Below are positions 12,360 through 27,200 of a stretch of 64,000 nucleotides of DNA, piece by piece; within the stretch, counting starts at the first letter, position 1, and each line of letters opens with the position of its first letter. The translations under genes were made by a program, and so were the position numbers. The stretch lies in assembly GCF_050948175.1 (NCBI RefSeq), contig NW_027490174.1, positions 744,001-808,000 on the forward strand, written 5' to 3'. The notes below the pieces were generated by a model that saw only the letters and a program-made list of their open reading frames with translations, was not told the origin of the DNA and searched no databases. The DNA is from Xylocopa sonorina. Taxonomy: Eukaryota; Arthropoda; Insecta; Hymenoptera; Apidae.

Positions 12360-14860
12360 TAAGAATCATTAGAACTTTTTTGTTTCGACACGTAGTCATC
12401 TGGAAACGCTATTTCCTAGCAAGGAAGTGTCGCATTTACATCCTTTTGAAGTGAATACGAGGTATACATGACACTTCGCAATGAATATTATATCTTATCA
12501 TGAAACATAGAAGTGAGATGCGATATCGCGTTTTAAGTAGCTTTAGAACTCTATTGCTACTATTCGTAGACATCTGCAAACAATTTTTCCTAGCAAGGAA
12601 GTGTCGCATTTACATTCTTTTGAAGTGAATACGAGGTATACATGACACTTCGCAATGAATATTATAGCTTATCAGGAACCATAGAAATGAGATGCTATAA
12701 CGCGTTTTGAGAAGCATTAGAATTCTATTGCTACGATACGTAGACATCTGCAATCGCTATTTCCTAGCAACCAATAGTCGCATTTACATTCTTTTGATGT
12801 GAATACGAGGAATACATGACACTTCGCAATGAATATTATATCTTATAATGAAACATAGAATTGAGATTCGATATCGCGTTTTAAGAAGCATTAGAACTCT
12901 ATTGCCTCGACGCGTAGACATCTGCAGACGCTATTTCCTAGCATGGAAGTGTCGCATTTATATTCTTTTGAAGTGATTACGAGGTATACCTGACACTTCG
13001 CGATGAAAATTATATCTTATCACGAAACATATAAATGAGATGCGATCTCGCGATTTAAGTAGCATTAGAACTCTATTGCTACGATACGTAGACATCTGAA
13101 TACGCCATTTCCTAGCAAGGAAGTGTCGCATTTACATTCGTTTGGAGGGAATACGAGGTATACATGACACTTCGCAATGAATATTATATCTTATCACGAA
13201 ACATAGAAGTGTGATGCGATATCGCGTGTTAGGAAGCAATAGAACTCTATTGCCTCGACGCGTAGACAGCTGCATACGCAATTTCCTAGCATGGAAGTGT
13301 CGCATTTACATTCTTTTGAAGTGAATACGAGGTGTACATTACACTTCGCAATGAATATTATATCTTATTAGGAACCATAGAAATGGGATGCTATAACGCG
13401 TTTTGAGAAGCATTAGAATTCTATTGCTACGATACGTAGACATCTGCAATCGCTATTTCCTAGCAACCAATAGTCGCATTTACATTCTTTTGAAGTGAAT
13501 TCGAGGTTTACATGACACTTCGGAATGAATATTATAACTTATTACAAAACATAGAAATGAGATGCGATATCGCGATCTAAGAAGCATTAGAACTCTATTG
13601 CTACGATACGTAGGCATCTGCAAACGCTATGCCCTAGCAAGGAATAGTCGCATTTACATTCTTTTGATGTGAATACGAGGAATACATGACACTTCGCAAT
13701 GAATATTATATCTTATCACGAAACATATAAATGAGATGCGATATCGCGATTTAAGTAGCATTAGAACAATATTGCTACGATACGTAGACATCTGAACACG
13801 CCATTCCCTAGCAAGGAAGTGTCGCATTTACATTCGTTTGGAGGGAATACGTGGTATACATGACACTTCGCAATGAATATTATATCTTATCATGAAGCAT
13901 AGAAATGAGATGCTATATCTCGTTTTGAGAAGCATTAGAACTCCTTTGCTCCGATACGTAGTCATCTGCAAACGCTATTTCCTAGCAAGGAAGATTCGCA
14001 TTTACATTCTTTTGAAGTGAATACGAGGTATACATGACACTTCGCAATGAACATTATATCTTATCATGTATCATAAAAGTGAGATGCGATATCGCGTTTT
14101 AAGAAGCATTAGAACCCTATTGCCTCGATGCGGAGATATCTGCAAAGGCTATTTCCTAGCATGGAAATGTCACATTTACATTCTTTTGAAGTGAATACGA
14201 GCTGTACATGACACATCGCAATGAATATTATATCTTATCATGAAACTTAGAAATGAGATGCGATATCGAGATATAAGTAGCATTAGAACTCTGTTGCTAC
14301 CATACGTAGACATCTGAATACGCTACTTCCTAGCAGGGAAGTGTCGCATTTACATTCGTTTGGAGTGAATACCAGGTATACATGACACTTCGCAATGAAT
14401 ATTATATCTTATCATAAAGCATAGAAATGAGATGCGATATCTCGTTTTGAGAAGTATTAGAACTCCATTGCTACGATACGTAGTCATTTGCAAACGCTAT
14501 TTCCTAGCAAGGAAGATTAGCATTTACATTCTTTTGAAGTGAATACGAGGTATATATGACACTTCGCAATGAACATTATATCTTATCATGTAACATAAAA
14601 GTGAGATGCGATATCGCGTCTTAAGAAGAATTAGAACCCTATTTCCTCGATGCGGATATATCTGCAAACGCTATTTCCTAGCATGGAAGTGTCGCATTTA
14701 CATTCGTTTGGAGGGAATACTAGGTATACATGACACTTCGCAATGAATATTATATCTTATCATGTAACATAGAAGAGAGATTCGATATCGCGTTTTAAGA
14801 AGCATTAGAACTCTATTGCCTCGACGCGTAGACATCTGCAGACGCTATTTCCTAGCAACG
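12360..14860 (+). repeat. Most diverged monomer zone
   Basis: About 14 monomers that carry variants rare or absent elsewhere in the window: TCGTTTGGAGGGAATAC (about 13138, 13832, 14704), CGATGCGGAGATATC or CGGATATATC (about 14127, 14650), TAGCAACCAATAGTCGC (about 12765, 13463), TCTGAATACGCCATTTCC (about 13096) and GCCTCGACGCGTAGACA (about 12903, 13251, 14817). Related monomers are interleaved at 3-7 unit spacing rather than forming clean tandem blocks. The zone ends sharply at about 14.86 kb, where more uniform monomers begin. Confidence 0.82.
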
Positions 14861-15198
14861 AAATTTCGCACTTACATTCCACTGAAGTGAATACGAGGTA
14901 TACATAACATTACACAATGAATAGTATATCTTTTTACGAAACATAGAAATGAAATGCGACATCTCGTTTTAAGAAGCATTAGTACTCTATTGCTGTGATA
15001 CGTAGACATCTGCAAACGCTATTTCCTAGCATGGAAGTGTCGCATTTACATTCATTTGAAGTGAATACGAGGTATACATGACACTTCGCTATGAATATTA
15101 TATCTTATCATGAAACATAGCAGTGAGATGCGATATCGCGTTTTAGGAAGCATTAGAACTCTATTGCTACGATACGTAGACATCTGCAAACGCTATTT
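14861..15198 (+). repeat. Transition into homogenised monomers
   Basis: About two monomers. The first belongs to the linked pair with TTTCGCACTTACATTCC (about 14866) followed by CGACATCTCG and TTAGTACTCTATTGCTG. From here rightward, monomers match consensus-like subfamilies much more closely than those to the left. Confidence 0.8.
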
Positions 15199-17836
15199 CC
15201 TAGCATGGAAGTGTCGCATTTACATTCATTTGAAGTGAATACGAGGTATACATGACACTCCACAATGAATATTATATCTTATCACGGAACATAGAAATGA
15301 AATGAGGCATCTCGTTTTAAGAAGCATTAGAACTCTATTGCTACGATACGTAGACATCTGCAAACGCTATTTCCTAGCATGGAAGTGTCGCATTTACATT
15401 CATTTGAAGTGAATACGAGGTATACATGACACTTCGCCATGAATATTATACCTTATCATGAAACATAGAAGGGAGATGCGATATCGCGTTTAAGGAAGCA
15501 TTGGAACTCTATTGCTGCGATACGTAGACATCTGCAAACGCTATTTCCTAGCAAGGAAGTGTCGCATTTACATTCTTGTGAAGAGAAATCGAGGTATACA
15601 TGACACTTCGCAATGAATATTATATCGTATCATGAAACATAGGAATGAGGTGCTATATCGCGTTTTTAGAAGCACTAGAACTCTATTGCTACGATACGTA
15701 GACATCTGCAAACGCTATTTCCTAGCATGGAAGTGTCGCGTTTACATTCTTTTGAAGTGAATACGAGGTATACATGACACTTCGCAATGAATATTATATC
15801 TTATCATGAAACGTAAATGTGAGATGCGATATCGCGTTCTAAGAAGCATTAGAACTCTATTGCTACGATACGTAGACATCTGCAAAGGCTATTCCCTAGC
15901 ATGGAAGGGTCGCATTTACTTTCTTTTGAAGTGAGTACGAGGTATACATAACACTCCATAATGAATATTATATCTTCTCATGAAACATAGCAGTGAGATG
16001 CGATATCGCGTTTTAAGAAGCATTAGAACTCTATTGCTACGATACGTAGACATCTGCAGACGCTATTTCCCAGCATGGAAGTGTCGCATTTACATTCGTT
16101 TGAAGTGAATACGAGATATACATGACACTTCGCAATGAATATTATATCTTATCATGAAACATAGGAATGAGGTGCTATATCGCGTTTTGAGAAGCATTAG
16201 AGCTCTATTGCTACGATACGTAGACATCTGCAAACGCTATTTCCTAGCATGGAAGTGTCGCATTTACATTCTTTTGAAGTGAATACGAGGTATACATGAC
16301 ACTTCGCAATGAATATTATATCTTATCATGAAACATAAAAGTGAGATGCGATATCGCGTTCTAAGAAGCATTAGAACTCTATTGCTACGATACGTAGACA
16401 TCTGCAAAGGCTATTCCCTAGCATGGAAGTGTCGCATTTACATTCATTTGAAGTGAATACGAGGTATACATGACACTCCACAATGAATATTATATCTTAT
16501 CACGGAACATAGATATGAAATGAGGCATCTCGTTTTAAGAAGCATTAGAACTCTACTGCTACGATACGTAGACATCTGCAAACGCTATTTCCTAGCATGG
16601 AAGTGTCGCATTTACATTCATTTGAAGTGAATACGAGGTATACATGACACTTCGCCATGAATATTATACCTTATCATGAAACATAGAAGGGAGATGCGAT
16701 ATCGCGTTTAAGGAAGCATTGGAACTCTATTGCTGCGATACGTAGACATCTGCAAACGCTATTTCCTAGCAAGGAAGTGTCGCATTTACATTCTTGTGAA
16801 GAGAAATCGAGGTATACATGACACTTCGCAATGAATATTATATCTTATCATGAAACATAGGAATGAGGTGCTATATCGCGTTTTTAGAAGCACTAGAACT
16901 CTATTGCTACGATACGTAGACATCTGCAAACGCTATTTCCTAGCATGGAAGTGTTGCGTTTACATTCTTTTGAAGTGAATACGAGGTATACATGACACTT
17001 CGCAATGAATATTATATCTTATCATGAAACGTAAATGTGAGATGCGATATCGCGTTCTAAGAAGCATTAGAACTCTATTGCTACGATACGTAGACATCTG
17101 CAAAGGCTATTCCCTAGCATGGAAGGGTCGCATTTACTTTCTTTTGAAGTGAGTACGAGGTATACATAACACTCCATAATGAATATTATATCTTCTCATG
17201 AAACATAGCAGTGAGATGCGATATCGCGTTTTAAGAAGCATTAGAACTCTATTGCTACGATACGTAGACATCTGCAGACGCTATTTCCCAGCATGGAAGT
17301 GTCGCATTTACATTCGTTTGAAGTGAATACGAGATATACATGACACTTCGCAATGAATATTATATCTTATCATGAAACATAGGAATGAGGTGCTATATCG
17401 CGTTTTGAGAAGCATTAGAGCTCTATTGCTACGATACGTAGACATCTGCAAACGCTATTTCCTAGCATGGAAGTGTCGCATTTACATTCTTTTGAAGTGA
17501 ATACGAGGTATACATGACACTTCGCAATGAATATTATATCTTATCATGAAACGTAAAAGTGAGATGCGATATCGCGTTCTAAGAAGCACTAGAACTCTAT
17601 TGCTACGATACGTAGACATCTGCAAAGGCTATTCCCTAGCATGGAAGTGTCGCATTTACATTCATTTGAAGTGAATACGAGGTATACATGACACTCCACA
17701 ATGAATATTATATCTCATCACGGAACATAGAAATGAAATGAGGCATCTCGTTTTAAGAAGCATTAGAACTCTATTGCTACGATACGTAGACATCTGCAAA
17801 CGCTATTTCCTAGCATGGAAGTGTCGCATTTACATT
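15199..17836 (+). repeat. 7-monomer higher-order repeat, 1218 bp, about 2.2 copies
   Basis: Copies lie at about 15199-16416 and 16417-17634, with a partial third at 17635-17836. The period of 1218 bp is exactly 7 x 174. A diagnostic word, AAGAGAAATCGAGG, lies at 15581 and 16799. The copies differ by isolated bases only, for example AGAAATGAAATGAGG versus AGATATGAAATGAGG, and GTGTCGCG versus GTGTTGCG. The third copy stops at about 17836, where TTCATTTG becomes TTCTCTTG. Parts of the same multimer recur at 25.0-26.0, 26.7-27.7 and 27.7-28.7 kb (AAGAG word at 25152, 26892 and 28284). Confidence 0.9.
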
Positions 17837-20800
17837 CTCTTGATGTGAATACGAGATACACATGACACATCGCAATCAATATTATATCTTATCATGAAAC
17901 ATAGGAAGGAGGTGCTATATCGCGTTTTGAGAAGCATTAGAACTTTATTGCTACGATACGTAGACATCTGAAAAGGCTATTCCCTAGCATGGAAGGGTCG
18001 CATTTACATTCTTTTGAAGTGAGTACGAGGTATACATATCAATCCATAATGAATATTGTATCTTATCATGAAACATAGCAGTGAGATGCGATATCGCGTT
18101 TTAAGAAGCATTAGAACTCTATTGCTACGATACGTAGACACCTGCAAACGCTATTTCCTAGCATGGAAGTGTCGCATTTACATTCGTTTGAAGTGAATAC
18201 GAGGTATACATGACACTCCACAATGAATATTATATCTTATCATGAAACATAAAAGTGAGATGCGATATCGCGTTCTAAGAAGCATTAGAACTCTATTGCT
18301 ACGATACGTAGACATCTGCAAAGGCTATTCCCTAGCATTTAAGGGTCGCATTTACTTTCTTTTGAAGTGAGTACGAGGTATACATAACACTCCATAAAGA
18401 ATATTATATCTTATCATGAAACATAGCAGTGAGATGCGATATCGCGTTTTAGGAAGCATTAGAACGCTATTGCTACGATACGTAGACATCTGCAAACGCT
18501 ATTTCCTAGCATGGAAGTGTCGCATTTACATTCATTTGAAGTGAATACGAGGTATACATGACACTTCGCTATGAATATTATACCTTATCATGAAACATAG
18601 AAGAGTGATGCGATATCGCGTTTTAGGAAGCATTGGAACTCTATTGCTGCGATACGTAGACATCTGCAAACGCTATTCCCTAGCATGGAAGTGTCGCATT
18701 TACATTCTTTTGAAGTGAGTACGAGGTATACATAACACTCCACAATGAATATTATATCTTCTCATGAAACATAGCAGTGAGATGCGATATCGCGTTCTAA
18801 GAAGCACTAGAACTCTATTGCTACGATACGTAGACATCTGCAAACGCTATTTCCTAGCATGGAAGTGTCGCATTTACATTCGTTTGAAGTGAACACGAGA
18901 TATACATGACACTTCGCAATGAATATTATATCTTATCATGAAACATAGAAATGAGGTGCCATATCGCGTTTTGAGAAGCATTAGAACTCTATTGCTACGA
19001 TACGTAGACATCTGCAAACGCTGTTTCCTAGCATGGAAGTGTCGCATTTACATTCCTTTGAAGTGAATACGAGGTATACATGACACTTCGCAATGAATAT
19101 TATATCTTATCATGAAACATTAAAGTTAGATGTGATATCGCGTTCTAAGAAGCATTAGAACTCTATTGCAAACGATACGTAGACATCTGCAAACGCTATT
19201 TCCTAGCATGGAAGTGTCGCATTTACATTCGTTTGAAGTGAATACGAGATATACATGACACTTCGCAATGAATATTATACCTTATCATGAAACACTGAAG
19301 TGAGATGCGATATCGCGTTTTAAGGAGCATTAGAACTCTATTGCTACGATACGTAGACATCTGCAAACGCTATTTCCTAGCATGGAAGTGTCGCATTTAC
19401 ATTCGTTTGAAGTGAATACGAGATATACATGACACTTCGCAATGAATATTATACCTTATCATGAAACACTGAAGTGAGATGCGATATCGCGTTTTAAGGA
19501 GCATTAGAACTCTATTGCTACGATACGTAGACATCTGCAAACGCTATTTCCTAGCAAGGAAGTGTCGCATTTACATTCTTTTGAAGTGAATACGAGGTAT
19601 ACATGACTCTTCGCAATGAATATTATATCTTATCTCGAAACATAGAAGTGAGATGCGATATCGCGATTTAAGAAGCGCTAGAACTCTATTGCTACGATAC
19701 GTAGACATCTGCAAACGCTATTTCCTAGCATGGAAGTGTCGCATTTACATTCGTTTGAGGTGAATACGAGATATACATGACACTTCGCAATGAATATTAT
19801 ATCTTATCATGAAACATAGGAATGAGGTGCTATATCGCGTTTTGAGAAGCATTAGAACTCTATTGCTACGATACGTAGGCATCTGCAAACGCTATTTCCT
19901 AGCATGGAAGTGTCGCATTTACATTCTTTTGAAGTGAATACGAGGTATACATGACACTTCGCAATGAATATTATATCTTATCATGAAACATAAAAGTGAG
20001 ATGCGATATCGCGTTCTAAGAAGCATTAGAACTCTGTTGCTACGATACGTAGACATCTGCAAAGGCTATTCCCTAGTATGGAAGGGTCGCATTTACATTC
20101 TTTTGAAGTGAGTACGAGGTATACATATCACTCCATAATGAATATTATATCTTATCATGAAAAATAGCAGTGAGATGCGATATCGCGTTTTAAGAAGCAT
20201 GAGAACTCTATTGCTACGATAGGTAGACAACTGCAAACGCTATTTCCTAGAATGGAAGTGTCGCATTTACATTCATTTGAAGTAAATACGAGGTATACAT
20301 GACACTTCGCAATGAATATTATACCTTGTCATGAAACATAGAAGAGAGATGCGATAACGCGTTTTAGGAAGCATTGGAACTCTATTGCTGCGATACGTAG
20401 ACATCTGCAAACTCTATTTCCTAGCATGGAAGTGTGGCATTTACATTCTTCTGATGTGAATACGAGATATACATGACACTTCGCAATGAATATTATATCT
20501 CATCATGAAACATAGGAATGGGGTGCTATATCGCGTTTTGAGAAGCATTAGAACTTTATTGCTAATATACGTAGACATCTGCAAACTCTATTTCCTAGCA
20601 AGGAAATTTCGCACTTACATTTCACTGAAGTGAATACGAGGTATACATAACATTACACAATGAATATTATATCTTATTACGAAACATAGAAATGAAATGA
20701 GGCATCTCGTTTTAAGAAGCATTAGAACTCTATTGCTACGATACGTAGACATCTGCAAACGCTATTTCCTAGCATGGAAGTGTCGCATTTACATTCTTTT

Positions 20801-22385
20801 GATGTGAATACGAGATATACATGACACATCGCAATCAATATTATATCTTATCATGAAACATAGGAAGGAGGTGCTATATCGCGTTTTGAGAAGCATTAGA
20901 ACTCTATTGCTACGATACGTAGACATCTGAAAAGGCTATTCCCTAGCATGGAAGGGTCGCATTTACTTTCTTTTGAAGTGAGTACGAGGTATACATATCA
21001 CTCCATAATGAATATTATATCTTATCATGAAACATAGCAGTGAGATGCGATATCGCGTTTTAGGAAGCATTGGAACTCTATTGCTGCGATACGTAGACAT
21101 CTGCAAACGCTATTCCCTAGCATGGAAGTGTCGCATTTACATTCTTTTGAAGTGAGTACGAGGTATACATAACACTCCATAATGAATATTATATCTTCTC
21201 ATGAAACATAGCAGTGAGATGCGATATCGCGTTTTAAGAAGCACTAGAACTCTATTGCTACGATACGTAGACATCTGCAAACGCTATTTCCTAGCATGGA
21301 AGTGTCGCATTTACATTCGTTTGAAGTGAATACGAGATATACATGACACTTCGCAATGAATATTATATCTTATCATGAAACATAGAAATGAGGTGCCATA
21401 TCGCGTTTTGAGAAGCATTAGAACTCTATTGCTACGATACGTAGACATCTGCAAACGCTGTTTCCTAGCATGGAAGTGTCGCATTTACATTCCTTTGAAG
21501 TGAATACGAGGTATACATGACACTTCGCAATGAATATTATATCTTATCATGAAACATAAAAGTTAGATGCGATATCGCGTTCTAAGAAGCATTAGAACTC
21601 TATTGCTACGATACGTAGACATCTGCAAACGCTATTTCCTAGCATGGAAGTGTCGCATTTACATTCTTTTGATGTGAATACGAGATATACATGACACATC
21701 GCAATCAATATTATATCTTATCATGAAACATAGGAAGGAGGTGCTATATCGCGTTTTGAGAAGCATTAGAACTCTATTGCTACGATACGTAGACATCTGC
21801 AAACGCTATTTCCTAGCATGGAAGTGTCGCATTTACATTCGTTTGAAGTGAATACGAGATATACATGACACTTCGCAATGAATATTATATCTTATCATGA
21901 AACATAGAAATGAGGTGCCATATCGCGTTTTGAGAAGCATTAGAACTCTATTGCTACGATACGTAGACATCTGCAAACGCTGTTTCCTAGCATGGAAGTG
22001 TCGCATTTACATTCATTTGAAGTGAATACGAGGTATACATGACAATTCGCAATGAATATTATATTTTATCATGAAACATAAAAGTTAGATGCGATATCGC
22101 GTTCTAAGAAGCATTAGAACTCTATTGCTACGATACGTAGACATCTGCAAACGCTATTTCCTAGCATGGAAGTGTCGCATTTACATTCGTTTGAAGTGAA
22201 TACGAGATATACATGACACTTCGCAATGAATATTATACCTTATCATGAAACACTGAAGTGAGATGCGATATCGCGTTTTAAGGAGCATTAGAACTCTATT
22301 GCTACGATACGTAGACATCTGCAAACGCTATTTCCTAGCATGGATGTGTCTTATTTACGTTCTTTTGAAGTGAAGACGAGGTATA
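17837..22385 (+). repeat. Mosaic of short multimer duplications
   Basis: About 26 monomers built from reused blocks. A stretch marked by GAGGTGCCATATCGCG occurs at 18953, 21390 and 21912, and again at 30960. The spacings are 2437, 522 (3 monomers) and 9048 bp (52 monomers). The downstream neighbour in each case carries the rare word GTTAGATG followed by GATATCGCGTTCTAAG. A one-base insertion (ATTGCAAACGATACG) near 19166 explains the extra base in 2437. No gene is present. Confidence 0.85.
19199..19546 (+). repeat. Two adjacent near-identical monomers
   Basis: Two consecutive monomers share the rare word CATGAAACACTGAAGTG (CACTGAAG at 19293 and 19467, exactly 174 bp apart) and AAGGAGCATTAGAACTC. 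They look identical over the full unit. This is the smallest amplification step visible, a duplication of a single monomer. The same monomer type recurs near 22251, 29211 and 31299. Confidence 0.85.
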
Positions 22386-23744
22386 CATGACACTTCGCAA
22401 TGAATATTATATCTTATCATGAAACATAAAAGTGAGATGCGATATCGCGTTCTAAGAAGCATTAGTACTCTATTGCTACGATACGTAGACATCTGCAAAC
22501 GCTATTTCCTAGCATGGAAGTGTCGCATTTACATTCGTTTGAAGTGAATACGAGATATACATGACACTTCGCAATGAATATTATACCTTATCATGAAACA
22601 TAGGAATGAGGTGCTATATCGCGTTTTGAGAAGCATTAGAACTCTATTGCTAATGTACGTAGACATCTGCAAACTCTATTTCCTAGCAAGGAAATTTCGC
22701 ACTTACAGTCCACTGAAGTGAATACGAGGTATACAGAACATTACACAATGAATATTATATCTTATTACGAAACATAGAAATGAAATACGACATCTCGCTT
22801 TAAGAAGCATTAGTACTCTATTGCTGTGATACGTAGACATCTGCAAACGCTATTTCCTAGCATGGAAGTGTCGCATTTACATTCGTTTGAAGTGAATACG
22901 AGATATACATGACACTTCGCAATGAATATTATACCTTATCACGGAACATAGAAATGAAATGAGGCATCTCGTTTTAAGAAGCATTAGAACTCTATTGCTA
23001 CGATACTTAGACATCTGCAAACGCTATTTCCTAGCATGGAAGTGTCGCATTTACATTCGTTTGAAGTGAATACGAGATATACATGACACTTCGCAATGAA
23101 TATTATATCTTATCATGAAACATAAAAGTGAGATGCGATATCGCGTTCTAAGAAGCATTAGTACTCTATTGCTACGATACGTAGACATCTGCAATCGCTA
23201 TTTCCTAGCATGGAAGTGTCGCATTTACATTCGTTTGAAGTGAATACGAGATATACATGACACTTCGCAATGAATATTATACCTTATCATGAAACATAGG
23301 AATGAGGTGCTATATCGCGTTTTGAGAAGCATTAGAACTCTATTGCTAATATACGTAGACATCTGCAAACTCTATTTCCTAGCAAGGAAATTTCGCACTT
23401 ACAGTCCACTGAAGTGAATATGAGGTATACAGAACATTACACAATGAATATTATATCTTATTACGAAACATAGAAATGAAATACGACATCTCGCTTTAAG
23501 AAGCATTAGTACTCTATTGCTGTGATACGTAGACATCTGCAAACGCTATTTCCTAGCATGGAAGTGTCGCATTTACATTCGTTTGAAGTGAATACGAGAT
23601 ATACATGACACTTCGCAATGAATATTATATCTTATCACGGAACATAGAAATGAAATGAGGCATCTCGTTTTAAGAAGCATTAGAACTCTATTGCTACGAT
23701 ACGTAGACATCTGCAAACGCTATTTCCTAGCATGGAAGTGTCGC
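22386..23744 (+). repeat. 4-monomer higher-order repeat, 696 bp, 2 copies
   Basis: About 660 bp starting at 22386 repeats starting at 23082, an offset of 696 bp (4 x 174). Shared private variants are CTTACAGTCCACTGAAG (about 22702 and 23398), GGTATACAGAACATTAC and CATCTCGCTTTAAG. Differences are single bases (TAATGTACG versus TAATATACG; ATACGAGG versus ATATGAGG; GATACTTAGAC versus GATACGTAGAC). The similarity ends at about 23744 at TCGCAATTAC. Confidence 0.88.
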
Positions 23745-24247
23745 AATTACATTCTTTTGATGTGAATACGAGATATACATGACACTTCGCAATGAATATT
23801 ATATCTTCTCACAAAACATAGCAGTGAGATGCGATATCGCGTTTTAAGAAGCATTAGAACCCTATTGCTACGATACGTAGACACCTGCAAACGCTATTTT
23901 CTAGCATGGAAGTGTCGCATTTACATTCGTTTGAAGTGAATACGAGATATACATGACACTTCTCAATGAATATTATATCTCATCATGAAACATAGAAATG
24001 AAATGAGGCATCTCGTTTTGTGAAGCATTAGAACTCTATTGCTACGATACGTAGACATCTGCAAACGCTATTTCCTAGCATGGAAGTGTCGCATTTCCAT
24101 TCATTTGAAGTGAATACGAGGTATACATGACACTTCGAAATGAATATTATACCTTATCATGAAACATAGAAGTGTGATGCGATATCGCGTTTTAGGAAGC
24201 ATTGGAACTCTACTGCTACGATACGTAGACATCTGCAAACGCTATTT
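23745..24247 (+). repeat. Satellite monomers between higher-order repeat blocks
   Basis: About three monomers linking the 4-mer and 10-mer blocks. One carries GTCGCAATTACATTC with TTCTCACAAAACATAG (about 23810), a type seen again near 30594 and 32682. No gene or unique sequence is present. Confidence 0.82.
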
Positions 24248-27200
24248 CCTAGCATGGAAGTGTCGCATTTACATTCATTTGAAGTGAATACGAGGTATAC
24301 ATGACACTTCGTAATGAATATTATACCTTATCATGAAACATAGAAGAGTGATGCGATATCGCGTTTTAGGAAGCATTGGAACTCTATTGCTGCGATACGT
24401 AGACATCTGCAAACGCTATTTCCTAGCATGGAAGTGTCGCATTTACATTCATTTGAAGTGAATACGAGGTATACATGACACATCGCAATGAATATTATAT
24501 CTTATCATGAAACATAAAAGTGAGATGCGATATCGCGTTCTAAGAAGCATTAGAACTCTATTGCTACGATACGTAGACATCTGCAAAGGCTATTCCCTAG
24601 CATGGAAGGGTCGCATTTACTTTCTTTTGAAGTGAGTACGAGGTATACATAACACTCCATAATGAATATTATATCTTATCATGAAACATAGGAAAGAGGT
24701 GCTATATCGCGTTCTGAGAAGCATTAGAACTCTATTGCTAATATACGTAGACATCTGCAAACTCTATTTCCTAGCAACGAAATTTCGCACTTACATTCCA
24801 CTGAAGTGAATACGAGGTATGCATAACATTACACAATGAATAGTATATCTTATTACGAAACATAGAAATGAAATACGACATCTCGTTGTAAGAAGCATTA
24901 GTACTCTATTGCTGTGATACGTAGACATCTGCAAACGCTATTTCCTAGCATGGAAGTGTTGCATTTACATTCATTTGAAGTGAATACGAGGTATACATGA
25001 CACTTCGCCATGAATATTACACCTTATCATGAAACATAGAAGGGAGATGCGATATCGCGTTTAAGGAAGCATTGGAACTCTATTGCTGCGATACGTAGAC
25101 ATCTGCAAACGCTATTTCCTAGCAAGGAAGTGTCGCATTTACATTCTTGTGAAGAGAAATCGAGGTATACATGACACTTCGCAATGAATATTATATCTTA
25201 TCATGAAACATAGGAATGAGGTGCTATATCGCGTTTTTAGAAGCACTAGAAATCTATTGCTACGATACGTAGACATCTGCAAACGCTATTTCCTAGCATG
25301 GAAGTGTCGCGTTTACATTCTTTTGAAGTGAATACGAGGTATACATGACACTTCGCAATGAATATTATATCTTATCATGAAACATAAATGTGAGATGCGA
25401 TATCGCGTTCTAAGAAGCATTAGAACTCTATTGCTACGATACGTAGACATCTGCAAAGGCTATTCCCTAGCATGGAAGGGTCGCATTTACTTTCTTTTGA
25501 AGTGAGTACGAGGTATACATAACACTCCATAATGAATATTATATCTTCTCATGAAACATAGCAGTGAGATGCGATATCGCGTTTTAAGAAGCATTAGAAC
25601 TCTATTGCTACGATACGTAGACATCTGCAAACGCTATTTCCCAGCATGGAAGTGTCGCATTTACATTCGTTTGAAGTGAATACGAGATATACATGACACT
25701 TCGCAATGAATATTATATCTTATCATGAAACATAGGAATGAGGTGCTATGTCGCGTTTTGAGAAGCATTAGAGCTCTATTGCTACGATACGTAGACATCT
25801 GCAAACGCTATTTCCTAGCATGGAAGTGTCGCATTTACATTCTTTTGAAGTGAATACGAGGTATACATGACACTTCGCAATGAATATTATATCTTATCAT
25901 GAAACATAAAAGTGAGATGCGATATCGCGTTCTAAGAAGCATTAGAACTCTATTGCTACGATACGTAGACATCTGCAAAGGCTATTCCCTAGCATGGAAG
26001 TGTCGCATTTACATTCATTTGAAGTGAATACGAGGTATACATGACACTTCGTAATGAATATTATACCTTATCATGAAACATAGAAGAGTGATGCGATATC
26101 GCGTTTTAGGAAGCATTGGAACTCTATTGCTGCGATACGTAGACATCTGCAAACGCTATTTCCTAGCATGGAAGTGTCGCATTTACATTTATTTGAAGTG
26201 AATACGAGGTATACATGACACATCGCAATGAATATTATATCTTATCATGAAACATAAAAGTGAGATGCGATATCGCGTTCTAAGAAGCATTAGAACTCTA
26301 TTGCTACGATACGTAGACATCTGCAAAGGCTATTCCCTAGCATGGAAGGGTCGCATTTACTTTCTTTTGAAGTGAGTACGAGGTATACATAACACTCCAT
26401 AATGAATATTATATCTTATCATGAAACATAGGAAAGAGGTGCTATATCGCGTTCTGAGAAGCATTAGAACTCTATTGCTAATATACGTAGACATCTGCAA
26501 ACTCTATTTCCTAGCAACGAAATTTCGCACTTACATTCCACTGAAGTGAATACGAGGTATACATAACATTACACAATGAATAGTATATCTTATTACGAAA
26601 CATAGAAATGAAATACGACATCTCGTTGTAAGAAGCATTAGTACTCTATTGCTGTGATACGTAGACATCTGCAAACGCTATTTCCTAGCATGGAAGTGTC
26701 GCATTTACATTCATTTGAAGTGAATACGAGGTATACATGACACTTCGCCATGAATATTACACCTTATCATGAAACATAGAAGGGAGATGCGATATCGCGT
26801 TTAAGGAAGCATTGGAACTCTATTGCTGCGATACGTAGACATCTGCAAACGCTATTTCCTAGCAAGGAAGTGTCGCATTTACATTCTTGTGAAGAGAAAT
26901 CGAGGTATACATGACACTTCGCAATGAATATTATATCTTATCATGAAACATAGGAATGAGGTGCTATATCGCGTTTTTAGAAGCACTAGAAATCTATTGC
27001 TACGATACGTAGACATCTGCAAACGCTATTTCCTAGCATGGAAGTGTCGCGTTTACATTCTTTTGAAGTGAATACGAGGTATACATGACACTTCGCAATG
27101 AATATTATATCTTATCATGAAACATAAATGTGAGATGCGATATCGCGTTCTAAGAAGCATTAGAACTCTATTGCTACGATACGTAGACATCTGCAAAGGC

